Shown: positions 17,500-26,190, counted from the first letter of the stretch. The stretch is 64,000 bases of DNA from BRH-c54 sp965284565 (GCA_965284565.1 OZ260100.1:1426001-1490000); one strand, 5' to 3'. The notes: a model not told the origin generated them from the letters alone. Numbers and translations are program-made.

Positions 17500-18717
17500 A
17501 TGAAATATTTTATTGTCTTTTTTTTTCTACTTAGCTCTTTATTCATTACTGCACAAGATACATTAACAGTAATGGCATATAACATCCTTAATTATCCTGC
17601 TTCGAATGCTTCAAAAGCAGATACGCTGAAGCCTATTATAAAACATGTACAACCAGATATTTTTTTAATTACAGAACTTACTTCTTTTAGTGGCATTAAC
17701 CTTATTTTAAATGATGCTTTAAATGTTGATGGTATAAATTATTACCAAAATGCTACTTATACTAATGGTCCTGATACGGACAACATGCTTTTTTACAACT
17801 CTAACAAACTAGAGCTTTATAGTCAATATGAAATCCCCACTTCATTAAGAAACATTAGTGAATATGTATTATTTTATAAATCTCCAGGGCTAGGTCCTGG
17901 TGATGACACTATTTTCATTCATTGCTACATGGCACATTTAAAAGCTAGTCAGGGATGGAGTAATGAACAGCAAAGAAACCAAGAGGCGGTAGTTTTTAAA
18001 AATTATTTAGATAATAAAGCTGCAACATTAGAAAATGTAATCTTTGCTGGTGATATGAATATTTATGGAGATTATGAAGTAGCTTTCAGTACTATATTAA
18101 ACGGTGGAAGTGTAAATTTATATGACCCTATAAATTCACCAGGATTATGGCATGCTAATTCTTTTTTTGCCAACATTCACACACAAAGCCCAAGAACTGC
18201 TCTATTGCCTGATGGTGGCTCTAATGGTGGGATGGATGATAGGTTTGACTGGATGTTTGTGAGTGATGATGTAAGAAGTGGACACAATTATTTTAAATAT
18301 ATACCGAATTCCTATTATGCTTTAGGCAACGATGGCAATCATTATAACCAATCTATTTTAGCAGCTCCAACCAATACATCAGCACCTCAAAATATTATTG
18401 AAGCGTTACATTATATGTCAGATCATTTGCCTGTAATAATGAAAACAGAAATTGGCTATAACGTAAGTATAAAAGAGGTCGCTACTATTCCATGGAAAGG
18501 CTATTATGCAAACCAATATTTTCACTTTTCATCTGAAAATGTAGAAAAAAAATTAACTATAGAAATTTATGATTTGCTGGGAAAATTAATTCAAACTGCT
18601 CAATTCAACAATCAAAATCAATTTCAATTAGCAATAAATGAAAACATAAAAGGAGTATTTATTTTAAAAATCACTTCTAATAAAATACAGCAAAGCTTTA
18701 AGTTATTGGCTCAATAA
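17500..18717 (+). CDS. T9SS-exported endonuclease/exonuclease/phosphatase family protein
   Basis: 405 aa. The signal peptide ends FITA before QDT. The EEP domain (about 20-310) has VMAYNILNYP, FLITELTSF, HCYMAHLKAS, FAGDMNIYGD, DDRFDWMFVSDD and MSDHLPVIM, covering all expected metal and catalytic positions. The last ~70 residues (KKLTIEIYDLLGKLIQTAQ to SFKLLAQ) are a T9SS type A sorting domain, so this paralogue goes to the surface or medium. The preceding EEP protein, lacking that tail, should stay periplasmic. Together they could cut a phosphodiester polymer outside and then again after import. Confidence 0.88.
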   Translation: MKYFIVFFFLLSSLFITAQDTLTVMAYNILNYPASNASKADTLKPIIKHVQPDIFLITELTSFSGINLILNDALNVDGINYYQNATYTNGPDTDNMLFYNSNKLELYSQYEIPTSLRNISEYVLFYKSPGLGPGDDTIFIHCYMAHLKASQGWSNEQQRNQEAVVFKNYLDNKAATLENVIFAGDMNIYGDYEVAFSTILNGGSVNLYDPINSPGLWHANSFFANIHTQSPRTALLPDGGSNGGMDDRFDWMFVSDDVRSGHNYFKYIPNSYYALGNDGNHYNQSILAAPTNTSAPQNIIEALHYMSDHLPVIMKTEIGYNVSIKEVATIPWKGYYANQYFHFSSENVEKKLTIEIYDLLGKLIQTAQFNNQNQFQLAINENIKGVFILKITSNKIQQSFKLLAQ

Positions 18718-18794
18718 AATTGAGAAATGCTAAAAAAATGTACTTACTTTAGTTGAGAAAAAAGAGAATACGAACTAGGTAATTGAAACAAGAC

Positions 18795-18822
18795 TATCCT
18801 ACTATTGAGTAATAGTAGGGTA
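18795..18822 (+). terminator. Hairpin between convergent genes, weak terminator candidate
   Basis: A 9-bp perfect stem, CCTACTATT (798-806 of this block, i.e. 18798-18806) with AATAGTAGG (18811-18819), closes a GAGT loop and extends by a G-U pair and two A-U pairs. No U-tract follows, so it may be a 3'-end stabiliser rather than a true intrinsic terminator. Confidence 0.4.
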
Positions 18823-18838
18823 TTACAACGAGAAGATA

Positions 18839-19030
18839 TTATTTTAAAGTACCTTTTTCTTCAGCTTCTTTGTTGAATTTTGCTTGCATTTTTAACCAAA
18901 CAAACAAGCCCACAAAGCCTAAAATAATAAAAGCTACGTTTAAATTAAAGTATGGTGTCTCTCCTAACCAAACCAATGGTTTAAAGATTGTGTAAAAGAA
19001 ATCGCCTAACCAGTAAATAAAATCAGTCAT
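18839..19030 (-). CDS. Small membrane protein, DUF6341-like
   Basis: 63 aa from the ATG at 19030. The longer reading to 19051 would need a TTG and has no support. One clear membrane helix (about residues 24-43, LNVAFIILGFVGLFVWLKM) follows an N-terminal amphipathic/hydrophobic segment (DFIYWLGDFFYTIFKPLVWL), and the tail is charged (NKEAEEKGTLK). Shape and wording resemble the short DUF6341 proteins of flavobacteria, whose role is unknown; that assignment is from memory and tentative. It is divergent from a multi-span DUF6427-like protein. Confidence 0.65.
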   Translation of the reverse strand: MTDFIYWLGDFFYTIFKPLVWLGETPYFNLNVAFIILGFVGLFVWLKMQAKFNKEAEEKGTLK

Positions 19031-19048
19031 AATATTAAATTTGATGCA

Positions 19049-19056
19049 CAAATGTA
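19049..19056 (-). promoter_or_regulatory. -7 box upstream of the small membrane protein
   Basis: The minus strand reads TACATTTG, an exact TAnnTTTG, ending about 18 nt before the ATG at 19030. No -33 box was identified. Confidence 0.35.
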
Positions 19057-19108
19057 TAAATTTATCTTTAATAAAAGAACAAAATACATACAGTAAATAA
19101 AATTATTA

Positions 19109-20086
19109 ATGTTAAAAGTATTCAAATCGAATCAACCATTTGTAAATGTGATTGTTGTTCTAATAACAATTGCTTTGGGCTTGCCTATTTTTTTTAATGA
19201 ACCTACTTTTATTGATGTTAAATTATTCAGATTTAGCGATTTTTTTAACAGCATTAACAGTATTACTTGGTTAAGGTATATCTTGTGGTGTGTTTTTACT
19301 ATTGGCATTGGCTATTATTTAAACCATATTGTTAATCACTATAAACTGGCAAATAACAACACTCATGTGCCTTTTATTATTTATGTTGTCTTACAAACAT
19401 TATTTCCTGCTGCTCTAATTTTTAGTCCTGTACAAATAATTACAATTTTAATTTTATTTATGCTACACCAAGCAAATGAGCTTTATAATACCAGAAAAGA
19501 AACGCTAAAAACTTTTAACTTAGGTTTTTTTATGGGATTAGCAGCTATATTATATTTGCCTATAGGTTTTTTAATGTTGTTGGTTTGGTTTATTATGAGG
19601 TATTATAAGCCGCCTTATTGGAAAGAGTATATAGTCTCGCTAATGGGAGCTTTTGTTCCTTTTGTTTATTTATTAGTTTATTATTTTATTTTTAATGAGT
19701 TTTCTATTGATAAAATATTTTTTATTGAGACTGCTGAACCTACTGCAAGTCTTAACGGAAACTGGGAGTTAAATCGCCTGTTATTTTTCATAATAATGGG
19801 ACTTGTTTTTTTTTATGCCTTATGGCATTTTGTTATTGCTACACAAAAAAGTGTTGTAAGGGTTAGAAAATATAGAAGTGTAATCTTATTGTTAATTCTT
19901 GGCGTTGTTTTACAACATTTCATCTTCCTGAAAAATGCAACAATAAATGCCGATTTTTTTGCATTGCTAAGTATTCCTTTATCCGTAATAATAGGTAATT
20001 TACTAATCGAAATAAAAAAGAAATGGATAGCGGAAACTATTTTTATTATTTTCTTTGTTTTGATGTTGATTAATTATTTGAGATAA
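19109..20086 (+). CDS. Polytopic membrane protein, DUF6427-like
   Basis: 325 aa with about nine to ten hydrophobic helices. Landmarks are an N-terminal FKSNQPFVNVIV segment, an internal PVQIITILILFMLHQANELYNTRK stretch and a conserved-looking MRYYKPPYWKEYIVSL loop. These fit the DUF6427 family of Bacteroidota inner-membrane proteins with no known function. Single gene between a divergent small membrane protein and a convergent aldehyde dehydrogenase. A perfect hairpin terminator begins right at its stop codon. Confidence 0.75.
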   Translation: MLKVFKSNQPFVNVIVVLITIALGLPIFFNEPTFIDVKLFRFSDFFNSINSITWLRYILWCVFTIGIGYYLNHIVNHYKLANNNTHVPFIIYVVLQTLFPAALIFSPVQIITILILFMLHQANELYNTRKETLKTFNLGFFMGLAAILYLPIGFLMLLVWFIMRYYKPPYWKEYIVSLMGAFVPFVYLLVYYFIFNEFSIDKIFFIETAEPTASLNGNWELNRLLFFIIMGLVFFYALWHFVIATQKSVVRVRKYRSVILLLILGVVLQHFIFLKNATINADFFALLSIPLSVIIGNLLIEIKKKWIAETIFIIFFVLMLINYLR

Positions 20087-20116
20087 AAAAAGCCCCAACA
20101 ATTGTTGGAGCTTTTT
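20085..20116. terminator. Bidirectional intrinsic terminator between convergent genes
   Basis: The stem runs AAAAAGC-c-CCAACA with TGTTGG-a-GCTTTTT, with one internal mismatch. A-run on the left and T-run on the right. It overlaps the stop of the DUF6427-like gene and serves the aldehyde dehydrogenase gene from the other side. Confidence 0.85.
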
Positions 20117-20134
20117 AGTTTTTTATCGTTGATT

Positions 20135-21694
20135 TTACAAATCAAACTTTATCCCTTGTGCCAATGGCAAACTATCTGAATAATTAATGGTATTGGTTTG
20201 TCTTCTCATATAGATTTTCCAAGCATCAGAGCCGGATTCACGTCCGCCACCAGTTTCTTTTTCACCACCAAAAGCACCACCAATCTCTGCTCCTGAAGTA
20301 CCAATGTTTACATTAGCAATTCCACAATCTGAACCCGCATAAGAAAGAAATTTTTGAGCTTCTTTCATGTTTTCAGTCATAATAGCTGAAGATAATCCTT
20401 GAGCAACATCATTTTGTATTTCTATAGCATTTTCAACATCTCCACTGTATTTCATTAAATATAAAATAGGAGCAAATGTTTCTGCCTGAACGATTTCAAA
20501 ATGATTTTTAGCTTCAATAATTGCTGGTTTTACATAACATCCACTTTCATAACCTTCTCCTTCTATAACACCTCCATCAACTAATACATTTCCACCTTCA
20601 GCTTTAGCTTTTTCAATAGCCGCCAAATACATCTCTACAGCAGCTTTATCAATAAGTGGTCCTACATGATTGTTTTCGTCTAACGGATTTCCAATTCTTA
20701 TTTGTTTGTAAGCTCCAACAATAGCATCTCTTACTTTATCATAAACTGATTCGTGAATTATTAATCTTCTTGTTGAAGTACATCTTTGTCCGCAAGTTCC
20801 TACTGCACCAAAAACTGCTCCGGGAACAACTACTTTTAAATCGGCAGAAGGGGTAATTATAATGGCGTTGTTACCACCTAATTCTAATAAAGATTTTCCA
20901 AAACGTTCAGCAACTGTTTTTCCAACAATTCTTCCCATTCTAGTAGAACCTGTTGCAGAAACTAAAGCAACTCTTTTATCAGTAGTCATTAATTCACCTA
21001 CCTTATAATCTCCGTTGATAATACATGAGATTCCTTCTGGCAAGTTATTTTCTTTTAATATTTCAGAAATAATATTCTGACAAGCTACAGAACATAAAGG
21101 AGCTTTTTCAGAAGCTTTCCACACGCAAACATCACCACAAATCCAAGCTAAAGCGGTATTCCAACTCCAAACAGCTACTGGAAAATTAAAAGCAGAAATA
21201 ATTCCCACCACACCTAATGGGTGATATTGTTCTCTCATCACATGTTCAGGTCTTTCCGAAGCAATAGTTAATCCATATAATTGTCTTGATAATCCAACTG
21301 CAAAATCACAGATATCAATCATCTCTTGTACTTCTCCATAGCCTTCTTGTAAGGATTTCCCCATTTCATAAGAAACCAATTTACCAAGAGGTTCTTTCAA
21401 TTCTCTCAATTTATTTCCAAATTGACGAACAATTTCTCCTCGTTGTGGTGCAGGCATTGTTCTAAAAGTTTTGAATGCAGCAGTTGCAGCTTCCATTACT
21501 TTTTCATAATCTTCTTTGGTTGTAGTTGTAACTTTTCCAATCAATTGACCATCTGTAGGAGAATAAGAAGCTATTGCTTCACCATTTCCATATGAATGAG
21601 AACCTGTTGAAGTTCCGTTATTAATTTCTTTTACGCCCAATTTATCAAGAGCGTCTTGTATTCCAAATTTATCTGCTACTGCGGTAGTTGTCAT
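20135..21694 (-). CDS. Aldehyde dehydrogenase, antiquitin type (alpha-aminoadipic semialdehyde dehydrogenase, ALDH7)
   Basis: 519 aa from the ATG at 21694; a longer frame to 21730 has no good start. NAD-binding GSTRMGRIVG, catalytic Glu in SLLELGGNNAIII and catalytic Cys in GAVGTCGQRCTSTRR are present. The C-terminal block SGAEIGGAFGGEKETGGG and ESGSDAWKIYMRRQTNTINYS is the hallmark of antiquitin/ALDH7 enzymes, which oxidise alpha-aminoadipic semialdehyde in lysine catabolism and other aldehydes under stress. No other lysine-degradation gene is nearby, so the physiological substrate is inferred from family only. Confidence 0.92.
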   Translation of the reverse strand: MTTTAVADKFGIQDALDKLGVKEINNGTSTGSHSYGNGEAIASYSPTDGQLIGKVTTTTKEDYEKVMEAATAAFKTFRTMPAPQRGEIVRQFGNKLRELKEPLGKLVSYEMGKSLQEGYGEVQEMIDICDFAVGLSRQLYGLTIASERPEHVMREQYHPLGVVGIISAFNFPVAVWSWNTALAWICGDVCVWKASEKAPLCSVACQNIISEILKENNLPEGISCIINGDYKVGELMTTDKRVALVSATGSTRMGRIVGKTVAERFGKSLLELGGNNAIIITPSADLKVVVPGAVFGAVGTCGQRCTSTRRLIIHESVYDKVRDAIVGAYKQIRIGNPLDENNHVGPLIDKAAVEMYLAAIEKAKAEGGNVLVDGGVIEGEGYESGCYVKPAIIEAKNHFEIVQAETFAPILYLMKYSGDVENAIEIQNDVAQGLSSAIMTENMKEAQKFLSYAGSDCGIANVNIGTSGAEIGGAFGGEKETGGGRESGSDAWKIYMRRQTNTINYSDSLPLAQGIKFDL

Positions 21695-21729
21695 GTTAAA
21701 TAATTTTAGGTTAATCTTAAAAACGAACA

Positions 21730-21737
21730 CAAATTTA
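21730..21737 (-). promoter_or_regulatory. -7 box of the aldehyde dehydrogenase gene
   Basis: The minus strand reads TAAATTTG, matching TAnnTTTG, about 36 nt upstream of the ATG at 21694. No matching -33 element was seen. Confidence 0.35.
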
Positions 21738-21775
21738 ACAAAAACATAGCACCTATTTGGGGTATTTTCTAAAAC

Positions 21776-21810
21776 TTTGAAAAAACTATAGTTTTGTTTC
21801 GGTAATTTTG
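21776..21810 (+). promoter_or_regulatory. Promoter of the DUF2480 gene, predicting a leaderless or near-leaderless mRNA
   Basis: TTTG at 21776-21779 and TAATTTTG at 21803-21810 are 23 nt apart, within the range reported for Bacteroidota -33/-7 elements. The -7 box ends only 6 nt before the ATG at 21817, so transcription should begin at or just before the start codon. Confidence 0.5.
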
Positions 21811-21816
21811 TTTTGT

Positions 21817-22329
21817 ATGGAAAATGAAATTTTAAATAGAGTAGAAAAGAGTGGTTTAATTCAATTAAACATAGAAGACCTTTATCCTAAAGGAGAAAGA
21901 GTAAAAATTGACATTACCGATTTTTTGGAAAGTGGTCTTATTTTAAGAGAAAAACCATTTAGAGAGTTGGTAAATCAAGCCAATTGGGAGGTTTATAAAG
22001 ATAAGTATGTTGCTGTTTTATTTAAAGTAGACGCTATAGTTCCTTTATGGGCATACATGCTAATCACTTCTAAGCTTGCTCCTATAGCCAAAAAAGTTGT
22101 TGTTGGCGATTTTTCTGTTTTGGAAACGGCTATTTTTACCGATGTTTTTAATGCCTTTGATTTTTCTGCTTATGCAAATAAAAATCTAATTTTAAAAGGC
22201 TGTGGTAAACTACCTATTCCAAATAATGTATTTATTGAGTTTACACTTAAACTGCAAGAACAAGCAAAAAGTATTATGTTTGGAGAAGCTTGTTCGGCTG
22301 TTCCTGTTTATAAACAAAAAAAGTCTTAA
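21817..22329 (+). CDS. DUF2480 family protein
   Basis: 170 aa from the ATG at 21817. The TTG at 21808 only adds three residues and lies inside the promoter box. DUF2480 is a short soluble family of Bacteroidota without known function. The present sequence has the typical start (NRVEKSGLIQLNIEDLYPKG), FRELVNQANWEVYKDKYVAV and a C-terminal GCGKLPIP segment with cysteines at about 131 and 161. No signal peptide or membrane helix. Monocistronic, bounded by its own promoter and double terminator. Confidence 0.85.
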   Translation: MENEILNRVEKSGLIQLNIEDLYPKGERVKIDITDFLESGLILREKPFRELVNQANWEVYKDKYVAVLFKVDAIVPLWAYMLITSKLAPIAKKVVVGDFSVLETAIFTDVFNAFDFSAYANKNLILKGCGKLPIPNNVFIEFTLKLQEQAKSIMFGEACSAVPVYKQKKS

Positions 22330-22350
22330 TGTTAACATTAAGACTTTTTT
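22316..22350 (+). terminator. Intrinsic terminator overlapping the end of DUF2480
   Basis: AAAAAAGTCTTAATGTTAACATTAAGACTTTTTT is an almost uninterrupted palindrome: the last codons (Lys-Lys-Ser) and the stop form its left arm. The hairpin thus begins inside the coding sequence. Confidence 0.88.
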
Positions 22351-22356
22351 AAGTAT

Positions 22357-22388
22357 AAAAAAACCTCCAAGTAATCTTGGAGGTTTTT
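22357..22388 (-). terminator. Intrinsic terminator for the OmpH pair
   Basis: AAAACCTCCAAG (about 22360-22371) pairs with CTTGGAGGTTTT (22376-22387) around a TAAT loop, just past the minus-strand stop at 22393. A/T-runs flank both sides, so it also backs up the DUF2480 terminator. Confidence 0.88.
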
Positions 22389-22392
22389 AGTA

Positions 22393-22905
22393 TTAGTTAA
22401 TTCCTAATTTCTTTTTAACTAAGGGTAAAATATCATCAGACTCAATAGAGTATAATACTACTCCCATACTTGAATCTAACACATAAGTATAATTGTTTTC
22501 TTTGGCAACATCATCAATCGCTTGTTTAGCTTTATCAATTATTGGTTGTAACAATTTCTCTTCTTTTTTCTGTAAATCTGCTTGAGCAGTTTTTTGAAAC
22601 TCAGTGATTCTTTTTTCTAAATCAGTAATTTCTTTAATTTTATTTTCTCTAATAATATCAGACATTACTTCTTGTTTGCTTTGAAAATCTGCTACTTTAG
22701 ATTCATATTCTTTTCTCATGGCATCCATAGTAGTTGTTAGTTGAGCCGCATAATCTTCTATGTCTTTTTGTATAGTTTCTCTTTCTGGCATAGCTGCTAA
22801 TAATTCATTAGAATTAATATGACCTATTTTCACAGATTTTTGTGCAAATGCAGAGAAAGACATTGTGATTACTGATGCTAATAATATTGCTTTTATTGTT
22901 TTCAT
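22393..22905 (-). CDS. OmpH/Skp-family periplasmic chaperone (second copy)
   Basis: 170 aa. The signal peptide ends SAFA before QKS. The mature protein is Skp-like: a short beta strand (KIGHINSNELLAAMPE), a long Lys/Glu-rich coiled coil (about 45-125), and a closing strand (YTYVLDSSMGVVLY). Skp trimers hold unfolded outer-membrane proteins in the periplasm. It follows a paralogue and bamA in one transcriptional direction, the usual bamA-ompH-ompH order of flavobacteria, so it probably feeds BamA. Confidence 0.9.
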   Translation of the reverse strand: MKTIKAILLASVITMSFSAFAQKSVKIGHINSNELLAAMPERETIQKDIEDYAAQLTTTMDAMRKEYESKVADFQSKQEVMSDIIRENKIKEITDLEKRITEFQKTAQADLQKKEEKLLQPIIDKAKQAIDDVAKENNYTYVLDSSMGVVLYSIESDDILPLVKKKLGIN

Positions 22906-22983
22906 AAAGTTGTTTTTTATTATTTGTTTTTATTTTAAAGTTAATTTTAGATGCAAATCTATATTAAATTATTTAAAAATGAC

Positions 22984-23511
22984 TTATTTACCTGGGTCAT
23001 ATCCTAATTTTTTTAAAACAGCATCACTTTTATTTAATTTAGGATTAGTATATAACATGGTTAAGCCACTAGATTTGTCAAAGATAATATCATACCCGCC
23101 CATACTTGCTACATCATTTATAGCATTATAAATTTTGTCTTGAATTGGTTTAACTAATTCTTGTCTTTTCTTAAAAAGTTCACCATCAACACCAAATTTT
23201 TGTTTTTGATATTCTTTAGCTTCTTTTTCCTTTTTAATTATCTCTTCCTCTCTTTTAGTTTTCATTTCATCTGTAAGCAAAATTTGTTCTGCCTGATAAT
23301 TTTTGTAAAGCTTGTCTATTTCAGCATATCTTCTCTCTAATTGTTTTTGCCATTCTATAGATAGTTTATCTAATTCTCCTTGTGCTTCTTTGTATTCAGG
23401 AATATTCTCTAATACATACTCTGTATCTACATATCCAATTTTTTGAGCAGAAGTATAAAAAGGCATACTTAAAAATAAAGCTATAACTAATGTTTTCATC
23501 AATGTTTTCAT
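22984..23511 (-). CDS. OmpH/Skp-family periplasmic chaperone (first copy)
   Basis: 175 aa. The signal peptide ends YTSA before QKI. Same plan as the following gene: KIGYVDTEYVLENIPEYKEAQ head, charged coiled-coil tentacle (about 45-125), and a GYDIIFDKSSGLTMLY strand. The two copies diverge clearly in the coil and at the C terminus (this one ends LKKLGYDPGK), so they are old paralogues and may form different or mixed trimers. It is 127 nt downstream of bamA. Confidence 0.9.
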   Translation of the reverse strand: MKTLMKTLVIALFLSMPFYTSAQKIGYVDTEYVLENIPEYKEAQGELDKLSIEWQKQLERRYAEIDKLYKNYQAEQILLTDEMKTKREEEIIKKEKEAKEYQKQKFGVDGELFKKRQELVKPIQDKIYNAINDVASMGGYDIIFDKSSGLTMLYTNPKLNKSDAVLKKLGYDPGK

Positions 23512-23638
23512 ATGTTTATATTTTTAAAGTTTTAAATCAGTCATATGGAACTCGCCATAAATAATCATCTTTCTGTGAGATAAATTATTGACGTGGCTCG
23601 TTTCATAATTCAGTTTTTATATTGTTTAACAAAAAAGT

Positions 23639-26164
23639 TTACCAACCATTAAGACTTCCTCCAATACTAAAGTGAATTTCTGTTCTGCTGTTCGGATCTG
23701 TTCTTCCAGGAATATCATCAAATCTATATCCCCAATCAAGACCTAACAATCCAAACATTGGCATAAAAATTCTGATACCAACACCAGCAGATTTATTCAC
23801 TTCAAATGGGTTGGATTTACCAAAGGTTGCCCATGAGTTACCCGCTTCTCCAAAAACTAAGCCATAAATTGTGGCACTTGGGTTTAATGAAAATGGATAA
23901 CGTAACTCCGCAGTATATTTAACTACTGTTGTAGCTCCTGTTGTTGGTGACAATGTTCCATTGCCATAACCTCTTAATGCTATAATTTCTCTACCATCTA
24001 GGTTAAAACCTGTTAGTCCATCTCCACCTAAATAGTACCTGTTAAATGGTGATGTTCCTAAACTTTTATTAAACGCCCCCAAGTAACCAAAGCCGAACTT
24101 AGTGTGCAATACTAAAGAGCGTTTCTCTCCTGCTAATCTAGAAAACCAAGAAGTCTGGAAAGTCCATTGATGAAACTCTACATATTTATTTTTTTGTTGA
24201 ATAGACATAGAAGAATAATCTGTGTCATCAGGTCTGAAATAAGAATATGGTAAGGTATGTTTTAAAGATAAGGTAATACTAGAACCAGACCTTGGATAAA
24301 TAGGCTGATCAATTGAATTTCTAGATAAAACATGTCTGAAGTTTAAGTTATTAGCAAATCCATCAGAAAAAATAAAAATAGAACCATAGTTTTGAAGTAC
24401 GTAATATTGGTAAGCAGCTTCGTTATATAAGGTAAAATAATCATCAGGTACTTTTAATCTTCTCCCTAATCCTACAGAAATACCATACATTTTCATAAAA
24501 GAACGAGTATCTCCACTTCCAAAACCAAAGTTTGAATGGTTTAAACTTACACTTAATGAATTTGGTTTTCTTCCTCCAAGCCATGGCTCCATAAAAGATA
24601 AACTATAACTTTGGTAACCTGTTCCACTCGATTGTGCTCTTAAACTTAATTTTTGCCCGTCTCCAGAAGGTAAAGGTCTCCAAGCACTTCCTTTAAAGAA
24701 GTTTTTTGCAGAGAAATTATTAAAGGAAACTCCTAACGTTCCGATAACTCTGCCAGCTCCCCAGCCTCCTGATAATTCAATTTGATCGGATGGTTTTTCT
24801 TCAACAACATATTCAATATCTACCGTACCATCTTCTTGGTTTGGTTTTGGTTTAACGTCTAATGTTTCTGGATTAAAATAACCTAGTTGGGCTAATTCTC
24901 TTTGTGTTCTGATGATATCTGCTCTACTAAATAACTGCCCCGGAGATGTTCTAATCTCCCTTCTTATTACATGGTCTTTGGTTTTTTCGTTTCCTACAAC
25001 TGTAATTTTATTGATAGTAGCTTGTTTTCCCTCATAAATCCTCAGTTCTAAATCTATGGAATCATTTTCTACTCTTATTTCAACTGGATTTACCTGGAAA
25101 AATAAATATCCATTATCCATATATAAAGAACTAATATCTCTACCACTTTGGTTCATATAAAGCTTAGCTTCTAACGTTTTCTTATTATAAACTTCGCCTT
25201 TTTGTATGTCTAAAATTTTATCTAACTCTTTTGACGAATGAATACTATTTCCTACCCACTTAATATCTCTAAAATAATACTTATTACCCTCTTCAACTTC
25301 TATATGAATAGCAACTAATTTATCATTCACTTTATAGACCGAATCACTAACTATACGTGCGTCTCTAAAACCTTTTTCATTATATTTTTGAATAATATTA
25401 GGTTTACTTTCTTCATATTTACTAGGTACAAATTTCGAGAGCGTGAAAATGTTATAAAATCTTTTTCTTTTAACATTCTTAAGGCTTCTACGCAATTTTC
25501 CTGATTTAATATTCTCATTGCCAGAAAAAGTGATATCTTTTATTTTGGTTCTTTTATTTCTATCTATTTCAATGTTCAGAATTACATTGTTTTGTCTGAT
25601 TGTATCTTCTTCTTGAGTTATTTTTACTTCTGTATTTAAAAACCCTTTAGCAACAAAGTAAGACTTAATTTTATTTTTGGTATTCATTAGTAAATTCTCA
25701 TTTACTACCATTCCTGTTGTAAGTAGAATTTCCTCTCTTAATGATTTTTGTTTGCCCTTTTTAATTCCTTTAAACTTAAATTTATATAACCTAGGAAGTT
25801 CCTTTACATTTATATTTAAAAATATTTTAGTCCCCTCTATTTTTACTGCCCTTACTTCAATTTCGCTAAAAAGATTTTGATCCCAAAGTTTCTTAATTGC
25901 ACCTGTAACAGCATCTCCGGGCACTTTAATTTCTTGTCCTACAACAAAACCAGATAAGGAAATAATTGCTTGCCCGCTAAAAGATTCAGCTCCTGAAACA
26001 GTAATGCCACCAATTTCATAGGTTTTCGGTGATGCATAATTTAATTTATCTAACTCACTCGTAAACGAAAATTGAGCATTAGAGAATAATGGCAATAACA
26101 AGAAAGCGAGTAAAATAATTTTTACTGCAACTTTGTTGAGGTTTATTAATATGTTATTTACCAT
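23639..26164 (-). CDS. bamA: Outer-membrane protein assembly factor BamA
   Basis: 841 aa Omp85 protein. The signal peptide ends LFSNA before QFS. Five POTRA repeats occupy about 40-460 (for example YEIGGITVSGAESFSG, KIKDITFSGNENIKSGKL, TINKITVVGNEKTKDHVI), followed by a 16-strand barrel. The lid-lock loop motif ALRGYGNGTLSP corresponds to the VRGF/Y signature. BamA inserts beta-barrel proteins into the outer membrane. It sits between uppS and two skp-like genes. The last residues are HFSIGGSLNGW, so the usual terminal aromatic beta-signal residue is displaced by a short tail. Confidence 0.95.
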   Translation of the reverse strand: MVNNILINLNKVAVKIILLAFLLLPLFSNAQFSFTSELDKLNYASPKTYEIGGITVSGAESFSGQAIISLSGFVVGQEIKVPGDAVTGAIKKLWDQNLFSEIEVRAVKIEGTKIFLNINVKELPRLYKFKFKGIKKGKQKSLREEILLTTGMVVNENLLMNTKNKIKSYFVAKGFLNTEVKITQEEDTIRQNNVILNIEIDRNKRTKIKDITFSGNENIKSGKLRRSLKNVKRKRFYNIFTLSKFVPSKYEESKPNIIQKYNEKGFRDARIVSDSVYKVNDKLVAIHIEVEEGNKYYFRDIKWVGNSIHSSKELDKILDIQKGEVYNKKTLEAKLYMNQSGRDISSLYMDNGYLFFQVNPVEIRVENDSIDLELRIYEGKQATINKITVVGNEKTKDHVIRREIRTSPGQLFSRADIIRTQRELAQLGYFNPETLDVKPKPNQEDGTVDIEYVVEEKPSDQIELSGGWGAGRVIGTLGVSFNNFSAKNFFKGSAWRPLPSGDGQKLSLRAQSSGTGYQSYSLSFMEPWLGGRKPNSLSVSLNHSNFGFGSGDTRSFMKMYGISVGLGRRLKVPDDYFTLYNEAAYQYYVLQNYGSIFIFSDGFANNLNFRHVLSRNSIDQPIYPRSGSSITLSLKHTLPYSYFRPDDTDYSSMSIQQKNKYVEFHQWTFQTSWFSRLAGEKRSLVLHTKFGFGYLGAFNKSLGTSPFNRYYLGGDGLTGFNLDGREIIALRGYGNGTLSPTTGATTVVKYTAELRYPFSLNPSATIYGLVFGEAGNSWATFGKSNPFEVNKSAGVGIRIFMPMFGLLGLDWGYRFDDIPGRTDPNSRTEIHFSIGGSLNGW

Positions 26165-26190
26165 AATAAAATTAGGTGAGTAATAATTTG

